This document shows positions 6,935 through 11,637 of a DNA stretch of 11,637 nt, one piece after another (the first letter of the stretch is position 1; each line of letters begins with the position of its first letter). The DNA comes from JBILVQ01 sp044370375 (GTDB lineage: Bacteria; Bacteroidota; Bacteroidia; UBA4408). Made by a program: the position numbers and the translations under genes. Below the pieces are notes generated by a model. The model was not told the DNA's origin. It was given only the letters and a program-made list of their open reading frames with translations, and searched no databases. The stretch covers positions 1-11,637 of the forward strand of contig JBILVQ010000087.1 in assembly GCA_044370375.1 (NCBI GenBank), given 5' to 3'.

Positions 6935-7651
6935 TTAGATTAAATGAAAGAGGTCAGAAATGCCCGGAGTTCTTACCACCATTAATCCTTCCCCATATTC
7001 GGTGCCAATTAGGCGGCCCCAGTCTGAGGCTCTTTCTTTGATATTGTCTAGAAACTTTTTACTAGAAATAACAGTTTCCGGTTCCGCGGATGTGGGATCA
7101 TAGAATTGGCTTTTATAAGCCTTCACACTCTCTATTTTGTTCTCGATATAGGGCGAAATATCAACAATCAAATCCGGACTCAAAGAATAGAACTGAATGT
7201 ACCCAAATATCATTTTGGGGCGCCAAGGTTCTTGTGAAAAATGCTCGTCTTTGGAGGTTATTTTCCTCAATCCCGATAGAAAACAAGCTTGCTTCACCAA
7301 TTCATGTCCCTTTCCGTGGTCAGGGTGACGATCATTGGGGGCATTGCAAATTACAATTTCAGGTTTGTATTTTCTAATGGTATAGATGACCCTCCGAAGA
7401 GAAATTTCATCTATTTGAAAGAAACCATCTTGTAAACCTAAATTTTCGCGGAAAGATGCGCCAAGGATTTTGGCTGCTGTTGTAGCTTCTTGTTTCCTGA
7501 TTTCGGCAGTGCCCCTTGTACCAAGCTCTCCTTCCGTTAAATCTACTAATCCAAAGGTTTTCCCTCGTGAGGCATGAGACAATAATATCCCTGAACAAGA
7601 TAGTTCAACATCATCGGGATGAGCGCCAAATGCAAGAATATCTACTTTCAA
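6935..7651 (-). CDS. bshB1: Bacillithiol biosynthesis deacetylase BshB1
   Basis: BshB1 is a zinc enzyme that removes the acetyl group from N-acetylglucosaminyl-malate, the second step of bacillithiol synthesis in the cytosol. The 238-residue length is normal for the LmbE/PIG-L family. The metal-site motifs are complete: AHPDD at 10-14 (His11, Asp14) and DRHPDHG at 107-113 (His112). TEGELGTRGT (39-48) is the family's substrate-loop signature, which separates BshB1 from general LmbE proteins. The start is a TTG at 7651: MKVDILAFGAHPDD matches the family N-terminus exactly, the upstream in-frame codons contain no ATG, and a stop follows shortly. The TTG follows the peroxidase stop codon by a single nucleotide, so translation is probably coupled to it. 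The glycosyltransferase (bshA) and ligase (bshC) genes are not in the window. Confidence 0.95.
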   Translation of the reverse strand: MKVDILAFGAHPDDVELSCSGILLSHASRGKTFGLVDLTEGELGTRGTAEIRKQEATTAAKILGASFRENLGLQDGFFQIDEISLRRVIYTIRKYKPEIVICNAPNDRHPDHGKGHELVKQACFLSGLRKITSKDEHFSQEPWRPKMIFGYIQFYSLSPDLIVDISPYIENKIESVKAYKSQFYDPTSAEPETVISSKKFLDNIKERASDWGRLIGTEYGEGLMVVRTPGISDLFHLI

Positions 7652-7655
7652 ATTA
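7649..7655 (-). promoter_or_regulatory. Stop-start junction TAA-T-TTG between peroxidase gene and bshB1
   Basis: The TAA of the peroxidase gene (7655-7653), one spacer base and the TTG start of bshB1 (7651-7649) are contiguous. A rare start codon without an obvious ribosome-binding site suggests bshB1 is made by re-initiating ribosomes and at a low level relative to the peroxidase. The junction is read directly; the level is inferred. Confidence 0.6.
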
Positions 7656-8207
7656 CTTTTCGTTTATCCAATCCACTATTTCTTTTGATAATGGTTTGGT
7701 GCCCGAAGGTAAAGATTTTACAGGTTTCCCATTGGCGTCAATCAGAAATTTGTGAAAATTCCATTTTACTTTTCCATCAAGAACTCCATTGGCGCTTTTT
7801 TGACCAAGCCATTGGTAGAGCGGATGAGCATCCTTTCCATCAACTGAAATTTTTTCCATCATCTGAAAAGAAACCCCATAATTCTTTTTGCAGAAATCTT
7901 TAATTTCTGCATTGCTGCCCGGCTCTTGTCCTCCAAAATTGTTGGCCGGAAATCCAATAATTACGAAGTTTTTCCCTTGGTATTTTTTATAAAGCTCTTC
8001 CAGTTCTGCATATTGCGGTGTATAGCCGCATTCAGATGCTGTATTTACAATCATAACTTTCTTTCCTTTCAAAGAACTAAAGGAAAAGGGTTTACCATCG
8101 ATGGTTTTGGCCTGAAAATCATACAAGGTTTTCATTGTGCCGGGTTTAAATTGAAGAAACAATAATGCAGCAGAAGCAATTAGTGTCAAAAACAATATTT
8201 TTTTCAT
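7653..8207 (-). CDS. Cys-type glutathione peroxidase family protein with N-terminal hydrophobic segment
   Basis: The protein is a 184-residue, thioredoxin-fold peroxidase that reduces hydroperoxides. Despite the family name, Cys-type bacterial and plant homologues generally use thioredoxin-like donors. The catalytic tetrad is complete: Cys60 in NTASECGYTPQY (Cys in place of selenocysteine), Gln94 in GFPANNFGGQEPG, and Trp149-Asn150 in KWNFHKFLI. Cys106 (DFCKKNYGVSF) sits where the resolving Cys of thioredoxin-dependent homologues lies. The first 20 residues are a basic start plus a long hydrophobic stretch with no lipobox and no clear signal peptidase site, so the protein may be exported or membrane-anchored. 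A second in-frame ATG at 8135 (Met25, MKTLYDFQAK) aligns with the usual cytosolic start, so a short form is possible. The gene lies 43 nt after the GAPDH gene and 1 nt before bshB1. Homologues are variously named gpx, btuE or bsaA. Confidence 0.92.
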   Translation of the reverse strand: MKKILFLTLIASAALLFLQFKPGTMKTLYDFQAKTIDGKPFSFSSLKGKKVMIVNTASECGYTPQYAELEELYKKYQGKNFVIIGFPANNFGGQEPGSNAEIKDFCKKNYGVSFQMMEKISVDGKDAHPLYQWLGQKSANGVLDGKVKWNFHKFLIDANGKPVKSLPSGTKPLSKEIVDWINEK

Positions 8208-8250
8208 GTCGTTTGATTTGGTAAAGGAACACCGGATGCTTGATTTTGTT

Positions 8251-9255
8251 TTAGTCTAAATACTTGTTTTGTTTGAGGTAAATCACCAAATCGGCCAATC
8301 GGTTAGAGTAGCCTGTTTCGTTATCATACCAAGCCACAACTTTTGCCATCCTTCCCAACACCGATGTTAAATCAGAATCAAACACACATGATTCGGTTCT
8401 ACCAATAATATCGATGGACACAAGTGGTTCTTCGGTGTAGGCAATAATGCCTTTGTATGCCCCCGTGGAAGCATGTTGCATCAATTGATTTATCTCTTCA
8501 ACACTAGCTTCTTTTTTCAAAAAGGCAGTGATATCTGTTAATGAGCCGTCGGGCACGGGCACCCGGATTCCACCACCTCCTAAATTTTCAGCAAGATGTG
8601 GGAATATATTGCCCAACGCTTTGGCAGCTCCCGTTGTGGTGGGAATAATGGAGAGTGGCGCTGATCGGGCCCTTCTTAAGTCCTTATGGGGTGAATCAAT
8701 TAACTTTTGATCACCTGTAAAGGAATGTACTGTGGTTATGAAGGCTGATTCGATTCCAAAATGTTCATCAAGTATTTTAATCAAAGGTGCCGCTGAATGA
8801 GTGGTACAGGAGGCGCCCGACAAAATTTTGTCATTTAAATTTCCTTGCTTTTCGTTAACCCCATAAACGATGGTTTCAATGGTTTTGTCTTTGGGGGGAG
8901 CCGAAAGCAGTACTTTTTTTATAGCAGAATTAAAGTGACCTTCCACCGTATTTCTATCCAGAAAAAAACCGGAACTTTCAATGACAAGATCAACATTTTT
9001 CCAGGCAATTTGGGACGGCTGCCTTTCATGGCTAAATTTTATTTCATCTTTCCCGATGATAAAGCCCTCTTCGGTTTGGACAATCTCCTCTGGAAATTTC
9101 CTATGGATGGAATCATATTTTAGGAGGTGGCAAAGGGTAGCGGCCGGGGCAGGGTCGTTGATTTGAACCACCTTTATTTCAGGGTATTTTCTGCTCGCTC
9201 TTAGAAAGGTTCTGCCTATCCGTCCAAATCCATTAATGCCTATATTGATGCTCAT
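8251..9255 (-). CDS. gap: Type I glyceraldehyde-3-phosphate dehydrogenase with variant active-site signature
   Basis: GAPDH converts glyceraldehyde-3-phosphate, NAD+ and phosphate to 1,3-bisphosphoglycerate in glycolysis and gluconeogenesis. The 334-residue length is standard. Seen are the Rossmann motif NGFGRIGR (8-15), Asp34 in QINDPA (an acidic residue favouring NAD over NADP), nucleophile Cys150 in SGASCTTHS, general-base His177 in TTVHSFTGDQ, RRARSAPLSIIPTTTGAAKA, IRVPVPDGSLTD and WYDNETGYSNR. The block around Cys150 differs from the near-universal SNASCTTNC: Gly replaces Asn before the Cys, His replaces Asn after it, and Ser replaces the second Cys. All residues needed for catalysis appear present, so it should be active, but it may be a secondary or specialised paralogue. 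An erythrose-4-phosphate dehydrogenase role is less likely because the GDQ motif is kept. It starts 11 nt after a terminator hairpin and is followed after 43 nt by the peroxidase gene. Confidence 0.93.
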   Translation of the reverse strand: MSINIGINGFGRIGRTFLRASRKYPEIKVVQINDPAPAATLCHLLKYDSIHRKFPEEIVQTEEGFIIGKDEIKFSHERQPSQIAWKNVDLVIESSGFFLDRNTVEGHFNSAIKKVLLSAPPKDKTIETIVYGVNEKQGNLNDKILSGASCTTHSAAPLIKILDEHFGIESAFITTVHSFTGDQKLIDSPHKDLRRARSAPLSIIPTTTGAAKALGNIFPHLAENLGGGGIRVPVPDGSLTDITAFLKKEASVEEINQLMQHASTGAYKGIIAYTEEPLVSIDIIGRTESCVFDSDLTSVLGRMAKVVAWYDNETGYSNRLADLVIYLKQNKYLD

Positions 9256-9266
9256 TTTGTTGTATT

Positions 9267-9309
9267 AAAAAAAAAGCCCTGTCAATAAAGAGGTTGACAG
9301 GGCTTTTTT
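9267..9309 (-). terminator. Intrinsic terminator of the T9SS propeller gene, immediately before gap
   Basis: An 11-bp perfect stem pairs 9275-9285 with 9294-9304 around an 8-nt loop (9286-9293). On the minus strand it is followed by nine T residues (9275-9267). It lies 16 nt after the stop codon of the propeller gene. The plus-strand reading also has a six-T tail, but no plus-strand gene feeds it. Its T tract ends only 11 nt before the gap start codon, so it may also shape the leader of the gap operon. Confidence 0.85.
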
Positions 9310-9325
9310 AGCTTGTTTCAAAAAT

Positions 9326-11637
9326 TTAGTCTTTTACAATGAATTTTGAGGTGACTCTGTCGCCTCCTCCTGAAATAGTAAACAAGTAAGTACCGGCAGG
9401 TAAATCTTGTTTCTGCAAATTCATTTTGTGACTGCCGGATGATTTCGCTCCAAGATTGATTTCTCTTTGAAGTTTTCCACTAAGGTCATAAATTTTCGCA
9501 GTGTATTGTCCTTCATTTTTCAAGAAATACTCAACCGTAGCCTGATCTGTAACCGGGTTAGGCGAAATTCTTAGTTTGTTTTCAAAATTGGCAGCGTTAG
9601 CCTGTTCCGGTTTGCCAATTCCTGTAAGGGTTTCGGTTCTGAATATTCCTCTTCCGTGTGTTGCAGCATAAATGAAACCTGAGTTCCAGCAACGATTGTA
9701 GGGAAGGGTTTGCTGACGCAACATGAAAACTTGCGTGTTGGCAATTCCATTCGACTCCTTGGTCCAAGTGGTTCCACCATTGTCATTAACCCAAATACCA
9801 TATTCCGTTCCGATGATAATTCTATTGCCATTAGAATAGTCAATCACAGAAGAGTAAACAGGCATTTTTGGCAGATTACCCTGAATGCTGGTGAAGTTGG
9901 AGGTGTTGGTGGATGAAAGCGCTGTGGTTGCGTCTGTAATTCTATAAACGTAGGCTGTATTATCATAATTACCCAAGGTTACAATGATTTTATCAGCATT
10001 GTTAGGATCAACTGAAATGCTAGTTACTACCCTGTTGCCAAAAGCACCAAGACGAGTTGAGGTAAGCTGGCAGCCGGGTCTTCCAATCCAACCGGTAATG
10101 GTATCTGCTACGCTGTTTAAACGGATGGTATTTAAGTTACTAACCCTGTAAACATTTCCATTGCTTGTTCCAACATACAAATGATTTCCATCACCAGAAA
10201 AGGCAAGGCAATTAACTTCCCCACCAAGTGGATCACTTCCAATGGTTGAAAGCGAAGCCTCATTGGTAAATACAGGGAACCAGAAAGGATCTGTAGAAAA
10301 ATCCAACGGACGGTTGGTAAGGAAAACTCTTGGGTTCGAAGCTCCATTGATCATCCCAATGGCAATTCTGGATTGAACAGGATCTTTGATTTTAATACTG
10401 TCTCCACCTTGGAAAGTCCCTTGATTGTTTGTGTAAACAAAAGGAGTGTTGTTGGTTTTACTGTTAACCGTAAGGTTTTGTCCGTTGGTAATGGTCTGAC
10501 CCGCAGGAACGGTATAAGAAATACTGTCCTGGCTATTAGGATTATTGAAGGATTCCCACAAACGAACTACGGTATGGAAAGAAGAGTTATCTACATAGGC
10601 GGTTGGTGCTCCTGAGAAAAACAAGGCACCACCGGCCCCTTGGTTTGCTGAACGGTAAAGGTTACCAAAATAAAGTGAACCAAAGAATGCATCTTCATTG
10701 ATTCCGGAAATTTCACAATCGAATCCGTCACCACCTAATACCTCATCAGCTGCCATGGGTGAGTTACCCTGGAAATTGATATAATTGGTACCGTTGTCTT
10801 GTGTGCCTCCTAATACTTTTCCGGTATTGCTGAAAGCAACAGAATAAAATTGCGTTGTGTTGTAACCACGTGTTATGGCAGTGAAGCTAGAACCACCATC
10901 AGATGATTTATAAAGCCCGCCATCATTGGCAATGTAAACAATGTTTGGATTCAGTTTATTATAAACGATGGCATGGTTATCTGCGTGAACGTATAATGGA
11001 GAAAAAGGAGAATAAAACCATGCTGATAATTGATTCCAACCTGATGTATTCGTGTATTTGTACAAATCCAATCCACCAATCATTACCTGCTCTTTATTAC
11101 CAGGTGAAACAGCAATACAGCAGTTGTAATCACCTTGATTAGCAAGTGGCTGAAAAGTAAGAGAACCTCCTGATGCAATGGTTGTCCAGGTATCTCCGCC
11201 ATTGGTAGATTTATAAACACCTAATAAATCATAGGTTCCACCTCTAGCAGCAATTGCATAAATGTAATTTGAATCCTGAAGAGAAATGGTTAATTTAAGA
11301 TTTGAAAGTCCGCTAATGGGCAGTCCGCTTTGTGTCGATGATTTCAAATCAAAAGTATCATCATCTCCTTTGCTGTCAGAAACGTAGCATTTATTTCCAA
11401 CCGATGCAATCACTCGCTTTCCACCTGCGCTAATCTGAATATCCACACAAGCCTCAAGACTTGGGTTACCTGCTGCATTTTTTACAGGGTTAATCCAAGT
11501 AGTACCATTGTCATCACTAATTCTCATTCCTCTTCTTGTTCCTGCGTAAATTCGATTACTGTTTGGCGAAGCAGCTAAACTATAAACATAAGACCAATCT
11601 CCATTAAAGGTATTGTTGTTGTTACCATTGGCATTGG
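9326..11637 (-). CDS. Secreted Asp-box (BNR/sortilin-like) beta-propeller protein with T9SS type A sorting domain (N-terminus cut off)
   Basis: Only the C-terminal 769 residues are visible. The frame is open to the right window edge, and the Met encoded at 11527 is internal, because 36 further in-frame codons upstream (including SYVYSLAASPNSNRIYAGT) continue the same propeller repeat. Asp-box motifs S-x-D/N-x-G-x-T-W occur at visible residues 40-47 (SDDNGTTW), 143-150 (STNGGDTW), 244-251 (SSDGGSSF) and 617-624 (NDNGGTTW), with VYIANDGGLYKS and IYAATHGRGIFRTE strands typical of VPS10/sortilin-like and exo-sialidase-like propellers. No catalytic sialidase site can be recognised. Residues about 688-769 (LRISPNPVTD, YDLSGKL, LPAGTYLFTI, KFIVKD) are the Por_Secre_tail type A sorting domain, so the protein crosses the outer membrane by T9SS and is released or surface-attached. 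The substrate or ligand is unknown. It is followed at once by a terminator. Confidence 0.9.
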   Translation of the reverse strand, partial: NANGNNNNTFNGDWSYVYSLAASPNSNRIYAGTRRGMRISDDNGTTWINPVKNAAGNPSLEACVDIQISAGGKRVIASVGNKCYVSDSKGDDDTFDLKSSTQSGLPISGLSNLKLTISLQDSNYIYAIAARGGTYDLLGVYKSTNGGDTWTTIASGGSLTFQPLANQGDYNCCIAVSPGNKEQVMIGGLDLYKYTNTSGWNQLSAWFYSPFSPLYVHADNHAIVYNKLNPNIVYIANDGGLYKSSDGGSSFTAITRGYNTTQFYSVAFSNTGKVLGGTQDNGTNYINFQGNSPMAADEVLGGDGFDCEISGINEDAFFGSLYFGNLYRSANQGAGGALFFSGAPTAYVDNSSFHTVVRLWESFNNPNSQDSISYTVPAGQTITNGQNLTVNSKTNNTPFVYTNNQGTFQGGDSIKIKDPVQSRIAIGMINGASNPRVFLTNRPLDFSTDPFWFPVFTNEASLSTIGSDPLGGEVNCLAFSGDGNHLYVGTSNGNVYRVSNLNTIRLNSVADTITGWIGRPGCQLTSTRLGAFGNRVVTSISVDPNNADKIIVTLGNYDNTAYVYRITDATTALSSTNTSNFTSIQGNLPKMPVYSSVIDYSNGNRIIIGTEYGIWVNDNGGTTWTKESNGIANTQVFMLRQQTLPYNRCWNSGFIYAATHGRGIFRTETLTGIGKPEQANAANFENKLRISPNPVTDQATVEYFLKNEGQYTAKIYDLSGKLQREINLGAKSSGSHKMNLQKQDLPAGTYLFTISGGGDRVTSKFIVKD

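Noticed and set aside
8845..9166. Plus-strand frames of 61-92 codons opposite gap
   Set aside because: They are shadows of the strongly conserved GAPDH frame on the minus strand.
9280..9299. TTGACA strings resembling a sigma-70 -35 box
   Set aside because: They are the two arms of the terminator stem, no TATAAT follows at the right distance, and Bacteroidota use a different promoter consensus.
11525..11527. ATG as the start of the propeller protein
   Set aside because: The same frame continues upstream to the window edge with 36 codons of propeller-like sequence, so this Met is internal and the gene is truncated by the window.

Overview
The window looks like a chromosomal segment of a Bacteroidota bacterium. 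Five things support this: two very large extracellular proteins end in the two classes of type IX secretion (T9SS) sorting domain (type B/CHU_C and type A); a bacillithiol deacetylase (bshB1) is present; a PaaZ-type phenylacetate enzyme is present; the clearest promoter has the Bacteroidota architecture TTTG-N20-TAnnTTTG; and Shine-Dalgarno sequences are essentially absent. The genus cannot be named from the sequence alone. Coding density is high. No tRNA, rRNA, CRISPR array, insertion sequence or phage gene was seen. No gene-free stretch exceeds 300 bases; the longest is 146 bases (6789-6934), and apart from a terminator I see nothing convincing in it.

Left block (1-2436, minus strand, transcribed leftward): a compact operon of a DinB-superfamily/DUF1569 protein, a small SET-domain protein that overlaps it by 8 nt, and, 20 nt further on, paaZ. 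PaaZ is the ring-opening and semialdehyde-oxidising enzyme of aerobic phenylacetyl-CoA degradation; its 3' end is cut off by the window edge. A divergent promoter region (about 2456-2521) separates this operon from the next gene.

Centre (2550-6788, plus strand): a giant secreted multi-domain protein with a signal peptide, Ig-like and PKD-like modules and a type B T9SS sorting domain. It ends at a strong, nearly symmetrical hairpin that can also terminate the operon converging from the right.

Right block (9255-6935, minus strand): GAPDH, a Cys-type glutathione peroxidase homologue with an N-terminal hydrophobic segment, and bshB1, probably one transcript. The set links a glycolytic enzyme with a redox-sensitive active-site Cys, a thiol peroxidase and low-molecular-weight thiol (bacillithiol) synthesis. 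A second terminator lies only 11 nt before the GAPDH start.

Far right (9326 to the right edge, minus strand): the C-terminal 769 residues of a secreted Asp-box (BNR/sortilin-like) beta-propeller protein with a type A T9SS sorting domain; its N-terminus lies beyond the window.

Nothing here is clearly a new defence or mobile system. The most original leads are the GAPDH/peroxidase/bacillithiol operon and the coupling of a DinB-fold protein (a fold that includes bacillithiol S-transferases) and a SET protein to the epoxide-generating phenylacetate pathway.
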